NCBI GenBank assembly: GCA_030016715.1
Contig: JASEJD010000011.1
Coordinates: 1 to 49,983 of the forward strand
Origin: Methanobacteriaceae archaeon
GTDB taxonomy: Archaea; Methanobacteriota; Methanobacteria; Methanobacteriales; Methanobacteriaceae
DNA length: 49,983 nucleotides
Direction of reading: 5' to 3'
How positions within the stretch are numbered: the first letter of the stretch is position 1; every line of letters starts with the position of its first letter. Under the pieces are notes generated by a model, which worked only from the letters and a program-made list of their open reading frames with translations, was not told the DNA's origin and made no database searches. Both the position numbers and the translations under genes were made by a program. Shown in pieces: positions 39,586 to 49,631 of this stretch.

Positions 39586-40239
39586 TTATAGCATATTTAG
39601 TAATAAATAACTGCCCACTGCAGAGAAACAGGCAGTTAAATTATCCAATCCTTTAGGTGTAATTCCTTCAAAAATTGTTGCAACCAAAGCCACAACTATT
39701 AATATTAGGGGATTAATGGGGATAGAATAATATGTTAATACTATCCCTAATGTTATTATAAGAACAAAAAACATGGCCAGAGACCCTTCAATACTTTTTT
39801 CATCTCCAAATATATTATATTTTGTTTTACCATATCTCTCCCCTATAAGTGATGCTACTCCGTCACCATAAGACATGGCAGCAATACCTACTGCAATTAC
39901 CCATTGTTGATCAAAAAAGAAAAATGCAAGGATTGTCCAGGATATGGCATAGTAAACTAGGCCTAAACCATGTCCAGAAGTTGATATTTTATCTTTAATA
40001 TGCAGAGGGCTGTGAGGGCTCATTAAGAATGTCAAAGGAATAAATGGCGCGGCAGCCAGAAAAGTCATAACCCATGCTGTGTCAAATATTGGTAAAATAA
40101 ATAAAACATTTCCTACCATGATGTGCAGAAATTTCCTGCTGAATCTGGGATATTTATTAAGTACTTTTTCAGAAATAATGATTAAAATAACTACATATAA
40201 ATATACAAATGCAAGTCCCATTAGGTCATTAATTGTCAT
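39586..40239 (-). CDS. Diacylglycerol/polyprenol kinase family protein (SEC59-like)
   Basis: A 217-residue membrane protein with six to seven predicted transmembrane helices. The N-terminal RKFLHIMVG and the later YGDGVASLIGERYGKTKY and KSIEGSLAMFF are typical of CTP-dependent dolichol, phytol and polyprenol kinases. In archaea it may phosphorylate geranylgeraniol or a dolichol-like lipid used for glycan transfer. Its stop lies just before the thymidylate-kinase-like gene, so the two probably form an operon. No clear ribosome-binding site precedes ATG. Confidence 0.8.
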   Translation of the reverse strand: MTINDLMGLAFVYLYVVILIIISEKVLNKYPRFSRKFLHIMVGNVLFILPIFDTAWVMTFLAAAPFIPLTFLMSPHSPLHIKDKISTSGHGLGLVYYAISWTILAFFFFDQQWVIAVGIAAMSYGDGVASLIGERYGKTKYNIFGDEKSIEGSLAMFFVLIITLGIVLTYYSIPINPLILIVVALVATIFEGITPKGLDNLTACFSAVGSYLLLNML

Positions 40240-40375
40240 AAATTTTTGTAGTTTTTTTATAGTATAAGATAATTATGATTTGATTCTCCCATTGAGGATT
40301 GTTTTTCAAAATCAATTTTATAGTTTAAAGGAATAATTATCATATAACCTGATAGAAACATCATAATGTGATTAA

Positions 40376-41233
40376 ATGAGTGAAGGATTTGAACTCAGCT
40401 TATACAATAAAATAATGGTATTAACTATTCTTCTGTTTACTTTATATGCATTCGATTATGTTGGACTATCATTAAATACAGATTTAATTAGTCATCCTGG
40501 AATGTATATGATAATGGCTTTTTTGGATACATTGATTGTGACTTATGTAATTTTAAATTCAGATGATTATGGCTTGGATCTGATTTTAAGAATTTTTTTA
40601 GCTTTTTTTGCATTAAAATATTTTTTAGTTGGATTGGAATTTTCATATCAGACTAATGTATCATCTTGGCTCTTAATAAATAGATTGTTTATAAATGGAG
40701 GATTTGTTTCTCTAATCTATTCTGTGATGGTTGTAATTATTCTTGGTAAATTTAAAAATTCTGATAATCATAAAAAGAATGATAAATCTTTTAAAGATCA
40801 TTTAAACTTCACAGAATTTGTAACAATATTTGGCAAGTTCATGTTGGCTGGAGGAGTTTGGATATTATTGTATATACTTTCCGGAGCATTTGTTTTTAAA
40901 AATATAGCTCTTTTATTAAATCTAAATACAACTTTACTTTATATAAATGAATTTGGACAGAAACCTATTTTATTTTTAGTTTTTTTCCAGTTTTTAAGAG
41001 GCATATTCTGGACATTTTTATTACTTCCAATATTATATGTTATAAAAGGGGGTTTAGCTAAAAAGGCAATTACAACAGGATTACTTTTTTCAATATTAAT
41101 GGCTTCAAATCTTTTAATATTTAACCAATTACCCTTTTATATACAAACCGCACATTTTATAGAAGTATTCTTCTCTAACTTCATTTTTGGAATACTTTTG
41201 GTTTTGATCTTCTTTTTTAAACCAAAGAATTAA
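40376..41233 (+). CDS. Integral membrane protein of unknown function
   Basis: I do not recognise this 285-residue protein. About eight hydrophobic helices are visible (near residues 13-31, 41-59, 68-86, 102-122, 152-172, 198-218, 233-251 and 258-281), with a lysine-rich loop NSDNHKKNDKSFKDH between the fourth and fifth. No catalytic motif is apparent. GTGAT lies four bases before the ATG. The TctA-like permease starts about 90 bases downstream on the same strand, so a common transcript is possible. Confidence 0.75.
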   Translation: MSEGFELSLYNKIMVLTILLFTLYAFDYVGLSLNTDLISHPGMYMIMAFLDTLIVTYVILNSDDYGLDLILRIFLAFFALKYFLVGLEFSYQTNVSSWLLINRLFINGGFVSLIYSVMVVIILGKFKNSDNHKKNDKSFKDHLNFTEFVTIFGKFMLAGGVWILLYILSGAFVFKNIALLLNLNTTLLYINEFGQKPILFLVFFQFLRGIFWTFLLLPILYVIKGGLAKKAITTGLLFSILMASNLLIFNQLPFYIQTAHFIEVFFSNFIFGILLVLIFFFKPKN

Positions 41234-41320
41234 TTATATAAACTAGGATAAAGAAGTGACATTAAATATAAATAATACTTTTTATATAATTATTAATAAA
41301 TTAGGGGAGGGGTATTTATA

Positions 41321-42565
41321 ATGTTTGATCTGATTATGGCCTGTTTACTGGGCGTTTTATGCGGCACTTTAACTGGTCTAATTCCAGGGATTCATGTAAA
41401 TACTGCAGGGGCTTTCATATTTGCTTCGTCACCATTTTTATTAAATAGTTTGTCACCAGAATTTTTATGTATATTATTGTTTTCAATGTCCATAGCTCAT
41501 GCTCTTTTAGAGTTCATACCTTCAACATTTCTTGGAGTACCTGAAGAAGGAACTGTATTATCTATTTTACCGGGCCATGCTCTATTATTAGAAGGAAGAG
41601 GAAAAGAGCTTATACGTTTGGTTTCTTTAGGAGGATTTGGTGCTGTAATTGTTACTATTATACTATCTCCCCTTTTCATAATATTTATTCCACCTATTTA
41701 CACCTTTATTAAACCTTACATATGGATATTACTAATTTTAGTGGTCTCTTCTATGATGATTAGAATGAATAAACATTGGACCTCATTTTTCTGGTCTACC
41801 TTTTTATTTCTGATTTCTGGAATTTTAGGATGGGTCATGTTAAATTCTCCAGTATCCTCCAATGTGTCACTATTATGTATTTTCACGGGCTTATTTGGTA
41901 CTAGCAATTTACTTTACAGTTTAAATGAAAGATCAACGCTCCCATCACAAAATAAGTATTATAATCTAAGAATAAATAGCACAATATTAAGAGGAATATT
42001 TGCAGGAGGAATTGCCGGCACAATAATGGGATTTTTACCAGGATTAGGCCCAGCACAAGGCAGCCTAATAGCTCAAGAGTTAAGTGGTGGTGGGGATGTA
42101 TCAAATAATAAAGAAAGCTTTTTAGTAGCCATGAGCGGTGTTAACACTGCCGATGCTCTCTTTTCCATGATAGCCATATACATGATCGGAAATCCTAGAA
42201 GTGGTATAGCTGTTTACATCTCTAAAATACTATTAGATTTTAACCTAGATTATCTTATGCTGTTTATATTTGTTTCAATAACTGCGGTTTCAATTTCCCT
42301 CTTCCTCTGCCTAAAATTAGGGGATATTGTTAGTGAATATATTCAAAAATTAAATTATAAAAAATTATGCTGGACTACTATATTATTTATGAGTTTTCTA
42401 GTTGTAATTTTTTCATTAATAGAACAAGCCAACATATTATTCATCTTACTGGTTTACATAACTTCTATCGCTATTGGAATACTTCCTAATGTTGTTGATG
42501 TTAATAAATCCAACCTTATGGGTGTTTTAATTATACCTGCAGTTGTAGTTTATTTTAATATGTGA
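41321..42565 (+). CDS. TctA-family (DUF112) membrane permease
   Basis: The 414-residue protein resembles the large permease of tripartite tricarboxylate transporters: a glycine-rich start [22 protein letters not shown], its repeat [17 protein letters not shown] in the second half, and about ten to twelve transmembrane helices. The periplasmic binding protein (TctC) and small subunit (TctB) needed by bacterial systems are not encoded nearby, so this archaeal branch may work alone or with an unknown partner. GGGGAGGGG precedes the ATG. The substrate is unknown. Confidence 0.8.
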   Translation: MFDLIMACLLGVLCGTLTGLIPGIHVNTAGAFIFASSPFLLNSLSPEFLCILLFSMSIAHALLEFIPSTFLGVPEEGTVLSILPGHALLLEGRGKELIRLVSLGGFGAVIVTIILSPLFIIFIPPIYTFIKPYIWILLILVVSSMMIRMNKHWTSFFWSTFLFLISGILGWVMLNSPVSSNVSLLCIFTGLFGTSNLLYSLNERSTLPSQNKYYNLRINSTILRGIFAGGIAGTIMGFLPGLGPAQGSLIAQELSGGGDVSNNKESFLVAMSGVNTADALFSMIAIYMIGNPRSGIAVYISKILLDFNLDYLMLFIFVSITAVSISLFLCLKLGDIVSEYIQKLNYKKLCWTTILFMSFLVVIFSLIEQANILFILLVYITSIAIGILPNVVDVNKSNLMGVLIIPAVVVYFNM

Positions 42566-42615
42566 AAAATAGGAATTTTATCTATGAATCTATTACATTA
42601 TTATCCATACAATAA

Positions 42616-43623
42616 TCAAATTACAATGACTTCATGGCACAAACCAGTTAAGGATTCCACTATTTCATGATTTTTAACACCGGGAAAAGTATCAACGATC
42701 CCAATATCAAATTTTTGTTTTAATACTTTTGCCAGATTTCTAACATCCATACAGTAAACTTCAAATTTTTCTCCAGATGCAATCAATTTATCTGATTTTT
42801 TACTACTGATGATTTCATTTTGATCTTTTACTGATTCAACTGTAAATCCATTTACCTCCAAGTTTAATAATGTCATTTCAACTGCAGGAGGCCATATATC
42901 ATTAAAAACAACTTTTTGAGCTCCTAATTTTAAAGCAGCAATTCCCAGAGTTCCAGGACCACAAGTACTGTCCAGTAAACTCGGAGAATCGTATTTGATC
43001 TGAGCTCTCATAATTTTCTCAATCTTTGGAGATTGAGAACGTGAAAATTCTATATGAATTTCTTTCTGATTTTTGTAGATACAAATATCTCCTTTTGGAT
43101 ATGAGACGATATCACAACGCATATCGCACCCCATAAGCAATTCATAACTGTAAGATTCAGAATTAAAATCTTTTATACCAACTGTTTTTTTAGGGTCTCC
43201 TTTAAGAACTCCTTTTATCTCTTTTACTTCATAAAATAGTCTTTCAGCACATTTCTTATTAATCTCTTTATCTACAATTATCAATGATTTTTTTGGAAGA
43301 TAAGGAATATGGGGGGTGGGATATCCGGGAGTAATAAGAGGAGTACCAACCATTCTTAAAGTGGATTTTATTGGTTTAATCCCTTCTTCAATCATTATTT
43401 TAAGTATATGAGCCATTACCACATCCATGTGACGCTTTCCGCATTCACATTTTCCCCAATTTTTGTCAATTTTTTCTAGTGGGATTTGTTCTTGAAGTGG
43501 TTTAAATTTTTTTAGTTGAAAATCACTGCATTGGTTACAAGGTTTATAAAAAGAGTGTATATTATGGAGAACATCTGATGAAATATTAATGCAATTTTTT
43601 CCACATGTGCAACTTAATACCAT
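42616..43623 (-). CDS. SAM-dependent methyltransferase with cysteine-rich N terminus
   Basis: The 335-residue protein has a class I methyltransferase core in its C-terminal half: motif I LLDSTCGPGTLGIAAL near residue 215, then VVFNDIWPPAV and FDIGIVDTFPGV. Its N terminus carries cysteines in CTCGKNC, CNQC and CECGKRH, probably zinc-binding. Motif IV does not match N6-adenine enzymes (no NPPY), and a PrmA-like or RNA/protein methyltransferase is the best guess. No ribosome-binding site precedes the ATG, which fits a leaderless transcript from a TATA box at 43644-43651. Confidence 0.7.
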   Translation of the reverse strand: MVLSCTCGKNCINISSDVLHNIHSFYKPCNQCSDFQLKKFKPLQEQIPLEKIDKNWGKCECGKRHMDVVMAHILKIMIEEGIKPIKSTLRMVGTPLITPGYPTPHIPYLPKKSLIIVDKEINKKCAERLFYEVKEIKGVLKGDPKKTVGIKDFNSESYSYELLMGCDMRCDIVSYPKGDICIYKNQKEIHIEFSRSQSPKIEKIMRAQIKYDSPSLLDSTCGPGTLGIAALKLGAQKVVFNDIWPPAVEMTLLNLEVNGFTVESVKDQNEIISSKKSDKLIASGEKFEVYCMDVRNLAKVLKQKFDIGIVDTFPGVKNHEIVESLTGLCHEVIVI

Positions 43624-43627
43624 ATGC

Positions 43628-43651
43628 TTAAATATTTGTTATTTTATATAA
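43628..43651. promoter_or_regulatory. Compact divergent promoter for two leaderless genes
   Basis: Between divergent ATGs at 43623 (minus) and 43656 (plus) lie only 32 bases. TTAAATAT (43628-43635) lies at -28 to -21 relative to the plus ATG, and the palindrome TTATATAA (43644-43651) lies at -28 to -21 relative to the minus ATG. Neither gene has a ribosome-binding site. The symmetry fits two TATA boxes serving transcripts that start at the initiation codon. Confidence 0.6.
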
Positions 43652-43655
43652 ATAT

Positions 43656-45290
43656 ATGAGCAATATGAAAGAGAAGCGGAAAGAAATACTTAAGGACCTT
43701 TTAGGTGAATTTGGTTCTTCAGAAGATTCTTCTGTTGATACGGAAGAAGAATTGGAAGACGAATTAAAACCTGAAAGGGATGAAATGGAAAATATTTTAT
43801 TCGGCGGAGAAGAGGAAGATTCAGATATAGAAGCGGTAGTTAAAAAAGCTTCTAAGCCTAAAAAACGCATAAAAAAAATGACTGAAGATGTGAAAGCCGA
43901 AATAATAGAAGAAGGACTTATACCTAATTATAATGTTAGTGTTCCTAAATTCAGTGATCGTGAAAGGCAATTACTGACTGAAATTCGTGAAAAATTAGTT
44001 GAAGTTGCTGTAGCCAAAGGCGAAGAATTTAGATTAGATGAAAATACTTTTGTTGGTGAAGTCAAAGAATTTCTTAGGACTAAGGGTGTAAGAAATATAG
44101 ACAAACTTGCTTCCCAAATTTCTCAAGAAATGTTAGGTTATGGTGAATTAGATCCCATGATTAAAGATGATGATCTGGAAGAAATCATGGTTATAGGTGT
44201 TAATAAACCTGTTTTTGTATATCATCGTAAAATAGGAATGATGGTTACTAATGTATATTTCCAGGAAGATTCAGATATTAAAGCACTTATAGATCTTATT
44301 GCCCGTCAAGTTAACCGTAGAATTGACCAGCAAACTCCAATTTTAGATGCTCGATTACCTGATGGTTCAAGGGTAAATGCGACTATTCCTCCAGTGTCAG
44401 CTGATGGTTCCACATTAACTATACGTAAATTTAGGAAGGATCCATTAACAGTTATCGACCTTATTAATTTTAAAACTTTATCATCTCATTTAGCCGCATT
44501 TTTATGGGTTTGTGTTGATGGGATGGGTGTAAAACCCTGTAATGCAATAATTGCGGGCGGTACGGGTTCAGGTAAAACAACTACACTAAATACTGTTGCA
44601 GCATTTATTCCTCCTCGAGAAAGAATAATAACTATAGAGGATACTTTAGAACTTCAATTACCTCACTTTCACGTGCTTCGTATGGAAACTCGACCTCCAA
44701 ACATTGAAGGAAAGGGTGAATTAGACATGGATACCTTGGTTAAAAATTCACTCAGACAAAGACCTGATCGGGTTATTGTAGGGGAAGTAAGAGGTAAAGA
44801 AGCGGTAACTTTATTCACAGCTATTAACACGGGTCACTCTGGTTTCGGCACCCTTCACTCTAATACTGCAAGAGAAACTATTACACGTCTGACTAATTCG
44901 CCGATGAATGTTCCACATATAATGATTCCCGCACTAGATTTCATAATAATGCAGAATAGATTGTATCGTCCTGAAGGTGGTTCAATAAGGCGTGTAACTG
45001 AAGTTGCTGAAGTTGTAGGTATGGAGGAAGGGAATGTTCAGTTAAACAGGATATTTGAGTGGAATAATGTTGCAGATAAAGTTGAATATGTGGGTATAGC
45101 CAGTAACACTTTACGATCAATTGCTGATCTTAGAGGGATAAGCATTACCGAAGTAGAAGAAGAAATTGAACGAAGAAGACTGGTTTTAGAATTCATGGCA
45201 GATAAAAATATTCGGGCCATAGACGAAGTTGGTAGATGTATTCATAATTATTATAAGGATCCTGATGAAGTTTTAGAAAAAATCTTATGA
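43656..45290 (+). CDS. Type II/IV secretion ATPase (TadA/FlaI/GspE family)
   Basis: This hexameric ATPase drives assembly of type IV pilus-like filaments. The 544-residue protein has an acidic N-terminal stretch (residues about 1-85), an N-terminal domain with LGYGELDPM, then Walker [14 protein letters not shown] near residue 305, the Asp box, Walker [16 protein letters not shown], and [10 protein letters not shown] (His box). ATG 43656 is preceded by a TATA box rather than a ribosome-binding site. It is followed 16 bases later by the cognate membrane protein. Confidence 0.88.
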   Translation: MSNMKEKRKEILKDLLGEFGSSEDSSVDTEEELEDELKPERDEMENILFGGEEEDSDIEAVVKKASKPKKRIKKMTEDVKAEIIEEGLIPNYNVSVPKFSDRERQLLTEIREKLVEVAVAKGEEFRLDENTFVGEVKEFLRTKGVRNIDKLASQISQEMLGYGELDPMIKDDDLEEIMVIGVNKPVFVYHRKIGMMVTNVYFQEDSDIKALIDLIARQVNRRIDQQTPILDARLPDGSRVNATIPPVSADGSTLTIRKFRKDPLTVIDLINFKTLSSHLAAFLWVCVDGMGVKPCNAIIAGGTGSGKTTTLNTVAAFIPPRERIITIEDTLELQLPHFHVLRMETRPPNIEGKGELDMDTLVKNSLRQRPDRVIVGEVRGKEAVTLFTAINTGHSGFGTLHSNTARETITRLTNSPMNVPHIMIPALDFIIMQNRLYRPEGGSIRRVTEVAEVVGMEEGNVQLNRIFEWNNVADKVEYVGIASNTLRSIADLRGISITEVEEEIERRRLVLEFMADKNIRAIDEVGRCIHNYYKDPDEVLEKIL

Positions 45291-45306
45291 TTTTTTTGGT
45301 GATATA

Positions 45307-46320
45307 ATGGTTTTAAGTGGTTTAAAAAAGATCTTTGATAAAATAGGAGGTATAACTCTTAATTCAAGTAAAAAAGTTGGAGAAGGTGTACAGGCCCCTG
45401 TTACTAAGATAGGAAATATTAAACCACGACAAGCTTCTTCTAAAGTTATTAAACGAATGAGAATGACTCCTGAAGAAATAGATGTTTTTAAAGGACTTAT
45501 TGAAGAGGAATATCAGGGTAAAGAAGAGAAAAAAGAAGAAAAAATACAGAAAGAAACCTTTGAAAAAGCTTCTCTAGAAGAAATCCTTAAAGAAGAGGAA
45601 AAAGAAGGTTTAGATCCTAAATTTATCATGGCTATTGGTTTAACTTCTTTTGTCATTGTTATGGTGGCCATGATTGCACTAGGCTTTGGGATTACTATTG
45701 GATTGGTTTTTGGTTTGATTATTTTTATGATGTCCATTGTGTTGGTATTCTTGCCCAACTTAAAAAAGGGTGGAAGATCTGCCGAAGCTTCTAGGGAGCT
45801 TCCTTATGCATTAAGACAGATGGCAACAGAACTTAGAGCAGGATTGGGATTGCATGATAGTATGAGGTCAGTGGCCATGTCTGGCTATGGACCGCTTTCT
45901 GAAGAATTTGCTCGTACCCTAGAAGAAATAAAATATGGTGAAACTACTGAAAACGCCCTTATAGATATGAGTGAAAGAATAGAATCAGATGGTTTAAAAA
46001 GGGCAGTTTATCAGATTACTCGAACTTTGAATAGTGGTGGAGATTTAGCAAAGACATTGAATGTGATTGCTGAAGATATTGCCTATGAAATGCGAATGAA
46101 ACTTAAAGATTATTCCCAGAAATTAAATTCATTCACTATGATCTACATGTTTGTGGCTATACTGGGACCAGTTATATTATTAATAATGTTAATCGCAGCG
46201 GCAACAGTTATGGGGCCAGTTGTGCCCCCTATAATGTTATTAATTATGTATTTATTCTTTTTCCCCTTAATAGTAGGGTTCATGGCATTTATGATTAAAA
46301 GACTGGAACCAAAATTGTAG
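45307..46320 (+). CDS. Type II secretion system F family membrane protein (TadC/FlaJ-like)
   Basis: This 337-residue protein is the platform partner of the secretion ATPase. It has a charged cytoplasmic N terminus (about 100 residues), two transmembrane helices near 110-150, the T2SSF domain ([34 protein letters not shown]), and a further hydrophobic pair near 275-330. GGTGAT precedes ATG, and only 16 bases separate it from the ATPase gene. No prepilin or peptidase gene is seen in the window. Confidence 0.85.
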   Translation: MVLSGLKKIFDKIGGITLNSSKKVGEGVQAPVTKIGNIKPRQASSKVIKRMRMTPEEIDVFKGLIEEEYQGKEEKKEEKIQKETFEKASLEEILKEEEKEGLDPKFIMAIGLTSFVIVMVAMIALGFGITIGLVFGLIIFMMSIVLVFLPNLKKGGRSAEASRELPYALRQMATELRAGLGLHDSMRSVAMSGYGPLSEEFARTLEEIKYGETTENALIDMSERIESDGLKRAVYQITRTLNSGGDLAKTLNVIAEDIAYEMRMKLKDYSQKLNSFTMIYMFVAILGPVILLIMLIAAATVMGPVVPPIMLLIMYLFFFPLIVGFMAFMIKRLEPKL

Positions 46321-46406
46321 TATTATAAAATTAATTGTTATTTTTTTTGATCAAATTAATCTGATTTATAATAGATAATATTTAAAAAATGTAAATATTT
46401 ATTTTA

Positions 46407-47372
46407 TTAATGATTTTCATTATTCTGTTCTTCTTTTAAGATATGTAACATTTGATGGTACTTTTCTGGACCTAAAGCATGTAATAGTTTATGATGGTGC
46501 TTTTCATGCACCAAATGCAAAAGATTATGGTAAGCATCAGCACCTATGGCATGTAATATCTCATGATAAGCTTCTTCTACTGTTAATTTGATATTGACAT
46601 TAGTTCCATTATTTTTAAGGAGATTTAAGAGTTCGGCCGCCTTTGGTTGTTTCAAATGAGCTTTTTTCAGGGTTTCTGGGTCGTTAAATATTTCTTGGGG
46701 AGTCCCTTTTTTTATTATTTGGCCTTCATTTAAAACAAAGATTTTATTAGCAAATTCTGTAACCATCTCCACGTCATGGCTGGAAATAACAATAGTCATA
46801 TCATTTTGATTGAGTTCATATAGGATGTCCATTATCTGTTCCACGCCTTTGGGATCCAGTCCGGTAGTAGGTTCATCTAGAACCATTATTTCCGGTTGCA
46901 TAGCAAGTATCCCTGCAATTGCCACCCTTTTTTTCTGACCGCCACTGAGGTGATGAGGAGCTTTTTTTTCATAACCATCCATACCTACCATTGATAAAGA
47001 ATCTTCAACCCTTTTTTCTACTTCTTCATCAGATAACCCAAGATTCATAGGGCCAAAGGCAACATCCTCTTCTACAGTAGGTGAAAATAATTGATCATCC
47101 GGATTTTGAAATACCATTCCCACCTTTTGTCTGATTTTTATAAGTTCCTCTTTTTTATAAGTGATAGATTTACCATCAATTTTAATTCTGCCTGAGCTAG
47201 GTTGCATTATCCCATTAAAATGTGAAAATAAGGTAGACTTACCGGCACCATTAGGTCCAATAATTGCTGCTCTCTCCCCATTCATAATCTCAATATTTAT
47301 ATTTCTTAGAGCAGCAGTGCCATCTGGATAGGTGTAATTCATATTTTCTGTTTGTATAATTGGTCTTCTCAT
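46407..47372 (-). CDS. cbiO: ECF cobalt/nickel transporter ATPase CbiO with histidine-repeat tail
   Basis: The 321-residue ATPase powers uptake of Co or Ni by the CbiMNQO complex. Walker [11 protein letters not shown], the Q-loop [12 protein letters not shown], signature [10 protein letters not shown] and Walker [12 protein letters not shown] mark an ECF-type ABC ATPase. Residues 269-316 form four 12-residue repeats, each beginning (Y/H)H-x2-LH, so the tail carries about a dozen histidines and likely binds the metal ion. This extension is not part of the core ATPase. GAGGAAA precedes the ATG; cbiQ lies 47 bases upstream. Confidence 0.93.
   Translation of the reverse strand: MRRPIIQTENMNYTYPDGTAALRNINIEIMNGERAAIIGPNGAGKSTLFSHFNGIMQPSSGRIKIDGKSITYKKEELIKIRQKVGMVFQNPDDQLFSPTVEEDVAFGPMNLGLSDEEVEKRVEDSLSMVGMDGYEKKAPHHLSGGQKKRVAIAGILAMQPEIMVLDEPTTGLDPKGVEQIMDILYELNQNDMTIVISSHDVEMVTEFANKIFVLNEGQIIKKGTPQEIFNDPETLKKAHLKQPKAAELLNLLKNNGTNVNIKLTVEEAYHEILHAIGADAYHNLLHLVHEKHHHKLLHALGPEKYHQMLHILKEEQNNENH
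46425..46568 (-). repeat. Four-unit 12-residue His-rich repeat in CbiO
   Basis: Units start YHEILH, YHNLLH, HHKLLH and YHQMLH and occupy residues 269-316. Partial likeness is also visible in the DNA (the GCATGTAATA stretch recurs), which suggests origin by tandem duplication. Confidence 0.75.
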
Positions 47373-47419
47373 TTAGATTTCCTCAAGGTGACTAGATAAC
47401 TTATTAAATAATTTATAAT

Positions 47420-48208
47420 TTAAAGAAAAAATATTTTCACTAATTGAAGTGATGCTATTAGTGTTAAAGTAATTCCAATAAAAGCAAAATCTTTTATATC
47501 TAACTTAACTTTTGATCTGTATATACGGGTATTATCTGAATAGCCTCTAGCCATCATACTCAAATATACCGTTTCTCCTTGTTCAAATGCTCTTAGAAAC
47601 ATCATGGTTATAGTTTCTCCCACTTTTCTAAGTCGCCATTTATAGGTAGTTTTTTTGTTGAAGATGTCAAAGCAACGGGTAGCTTGGGCATTCAAAATAT
47701 TCATCAGTTGGTCATAGAAGAAAAATAAGTATCTTACAGTTAAATTTAAAAGCATAGCTAATTGATGAGGAACTCCTAACTTTTGAGCAGATGCTACCAG
47801 ATCTTGCATGGAAGTGGAGGATGATAAAAAAACGATGGAAGTTACTGACACTGTTACTCTAGAAAGTAATAATGCACCAAAAAACAAACCATAATCAGTA
47901 ATATGTAACCAACCAAATGGGCCGGTCCAAATAATATTACCTGGCTGGAAAAACGGCTGAATAAGTGCTATAAATCCTCCAAATGGAAGAATTAGTGCTA
48001 TACGCTTTAAAGCATATTTAGGACTAACATTAGATAATGAAATCAAGATTAATAGATAAATCTCCATTATTACCAGTATTAATAGATTAGTACTGTAAAC
48101 AGCGTATATAATGATTAACATTGAAGATATGAGTTTTATCCTTCCATCTAAACTATTCATGAAGCTGTCTTTACCTGCTTCTCTATCAATTTGTTCAAGT
48201 CCTTCCAT
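47420..48208 (-). CDS. cbiQ: ECF cobalt/nickel transporter transmembrane protein CbiQ
   Basis: The T component of the ECF transporter: a 262-residue membrane protein with five to six helices and the coupling helices ARG signature, here AQATRCFD near residue 172 and MARGYSDN near 225, which contact the ATPase. The N-terminal SLDGRIKLISSM is typical. GTGAT precedes the ATG by seven bases. It lies between cbiN and cbiO in the usual operon order. Confidence 0.92.
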   Translation of the reverse strand: MEGLEQIDREAGKDSFMNSLDGRIKLISSMLIIIYAVYSTNLLILVIMEIYLLILISLSNVSPKYALKRIALILPFGGFIALIQPFFQPGNIIWTGPFGWLHITDYGLFFGALLLSRVTVSVTSIVFLSSSTSMQDLVASAQKLGVPHQLAMLLNLTVRYLFFFYDQLMNILNAQATRCFDIFNKKTTYKWRLRKVGETITMMFLRAFEQGETVYLSMMARGYSDNTRIYRSKVKLDIKDFAFIGITLTLIASLQLVKIFFL

Positions 48209-48298
48209 AATTATATCACGACTATTATTGTTTTAAAATTTTTTTATTTAAAAATAAAATAAGTTGGAGCATAATTAATGCCCCGTTTCAATTTTTTT

Positions 48299-48601
48299 TT
48301 ATTCGGATCCATTACCATTCTTTTTGCTGAAAATTGATGCTAATCCTAACGTTACCAGCAAAACCAATATGGTTCCGATTATCAAGGCTACAACTCCACC
48401 CCATGGGTTATCTTCCATTCCAGGTATGGCGTAGTCTGGAAGAGGAGATTCAAATGCAGGTTCTGATTCTGGCACTTCAAGACTCTCTGCAGTACTTTCT
48501 AAACCATCAGGATTACTTGAAGCCAAAAATGGTGCGAGAATAGCAATTACTAGAGCGATTAATAATCCTCCTACTATAAGATTACGGTTCTTTGTGTTCA
48601 T
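48299..48601 (-). CDS. cbiN: PDGLE/CbiN-type small subunit of the cobalt/nickel transporter
   Basis: The 100-residue protein has an N-terminal transmembrane helix ([21 protein letters not shown]), the motif NPDGLEST that names the PDGLE domain, a proline-rich extracellular stretch (PLPDYAIPG) and a C-terminal helix ([18 protein letters not shown]). CbiN/NikN subunits stimulate metal uptake by CbiM. GGAGGTG overlaps the end of cbiM, and the two genes overlap by four bases (ATGA), so they are coupled. Confidence 0.88.
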   Translation of the reverse strand: MNTKNRNLIVGGLLIALVIAILAPFLASSNPDGLESTAESLEVPESEPAFESPLPDYAIPGMEDNPWGGVVALIIGTILVLLVTLGLASIFSKKNGNGSE

Positions 48602-49245
48602 TCTAACACCTCCGATTTTCTACTGCTAACCCAATCAGGTAATAGGTCTGGACGTGCACTGTCTATTCCCAAGATTACTACTACTGTGATCACACCTTCA
48701 ATAACACCTATCACTGCATGGTATAATCCCATAAATATAACTCCTTCAACTAGTGGGAAAGTACCTGCTATAGACATTTCAATGGCACAAGCAATAGCTG
48801 CTAGGAATATTGATGCCCATGCTGCAATGAAAATTGCAGGAATCCTACCAATTCCCTTAAGAATTTTATAGGCATAAAATCCAATGAAACCACCTATGAT
48901 CCCCATGTTAACAATGTTAGCACCTAGAGCAGTCATTCCGCCATCACCGAAGATTAATCCCTGTAATATTAGTACTATAGATAAAACTAGCACAGCAGCC
49001 CACGGACTGAAGAATACTATTGCTATTAAAGCGGCACCAACCATATGACCACTTGTTCCCCAAGGTATGGGTATATTCATTGCCTGGATTGCAAATATAC
49101 CTGCAGATAAAACCGCAAGTAACGGTATATTTTTTTCATCAAGATTTTCTCTAGCCCATTTTAGTGAATAACCAAGAGCTATAAGAGCTATGATCCAATA
49201 TATTGCGCATTGCCATAAAGGAATAAAACCATCTGGTATATGCAT
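48598..49245 (-). CDS. cbiM: ECF cobalt/nickel substrate-binding membrane protein CbiM
   Basis: The S component: its N terminus MHIPDGFIP, with His2, provides the nickel/cobalt binding loop. The 215-residue protein has about six to seven transmembrane helices and the internal [11 protein letters not shown], with a further metal-site histidine. It begins the operon cbiM-cbiN-cbiQ-cbiO. AGGAGGT precedes the ATG. Cobalt for corrinoids and nickel for F430 and hydrogenases are both needed in methanogens, and the sequence alone does not settle which is carried. Confidence 0.93.
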   Translation of the reverse strand: MHIPDGFIPLWQCAIYWIIALIALGYSLKWARENLDEKNIPLLAVLSAGIFAIQAMNIPIPWGTSGHMVGAALIAIVFFSPWAAVLVLSIVLILQGLIFGDGGMTALGANIVNMGIIGGFIGFYAYKILKGIGRIPAIFIAAWASIFLAAIACAIEMSIAGTFPLVEGVIFMGLYHAVIGVIEGVITVVVILGIDSARPDLLPDWVSSRKSEVLE

Positions 49246-49297
49246 ATTTTTTAACCTCCTATATTTTTATCTTCTACTACTAAGGGGTTCTCAATCA

Positions 49298-49339
49298 AGT
49301 ATTACTATAATTCAAAAAAAGGGCCGTAAAAGTAATACT
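49298..49339. promoter_or_regulatory. Operator-like dyad near the cbiM promoter
   Basis: AGTATTACT (49298-49306) and AGTAATACT (49331-49339) are perfect reverse complements with centres 33 bases apart, close to three DNA turns. A leftward TATA-like sequence, CGTTTAATAG on the minus strand (49338-49347), adjoins it, so a bound protein would cover the transcript start. A nickel regulator such as NikR is a natural candidate. Confidence 0.55.
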
Positions 49340-49400
49340 ATTAAACGTTTTTCACCCTTAACAATCCTTTTAAACCATATAATATAAATGTTTGGTTTGG

Positions 49401-49437
49401 TATTACTTTTCTACCTATTTAATGGTCCAGAGTAATA
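49401..49437. promoter_or_regulatory. Second operator-like dyad upstream of cbiM
   Basis: TATTACT (49401-49407) and AGTAATA (49431-49437) repeat the same inverted 7-mer arrangement found at 49300-49337, with nearly the same spacing (30 versus 31 bases) and about 100 bases away. Confidence 0.5.
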
Positions 49438-49631
49438 ACAAATTTTTAATAACAGAGTGTCTGATTTAGTGTGAAAATTTATGAGTTATTAGGGTTCAAA
49501 TTCATATATAGAATGTTATTTAAATCATTCTGATAAAAGTACAGACTAATATTTTGTATATATTAAAATGAGGTCTTAAGAACCGAAAGATTCATTAAAT
49601 AGAGGATATAATATTTTATTGGTAGATAAAA

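Larger units (their letters stand above)
49246..49631. other. Intergenic region between cbiM and the right-end gene
   Basis: About 385 bases without a gene. It holds the cbiM promoter, two operator-like dyads (listed separately), and presumably the left end of the possible insertion element whose gene starts at 49632. I could not define the element's terminal repeat without its right end. Confidence 0.6.
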
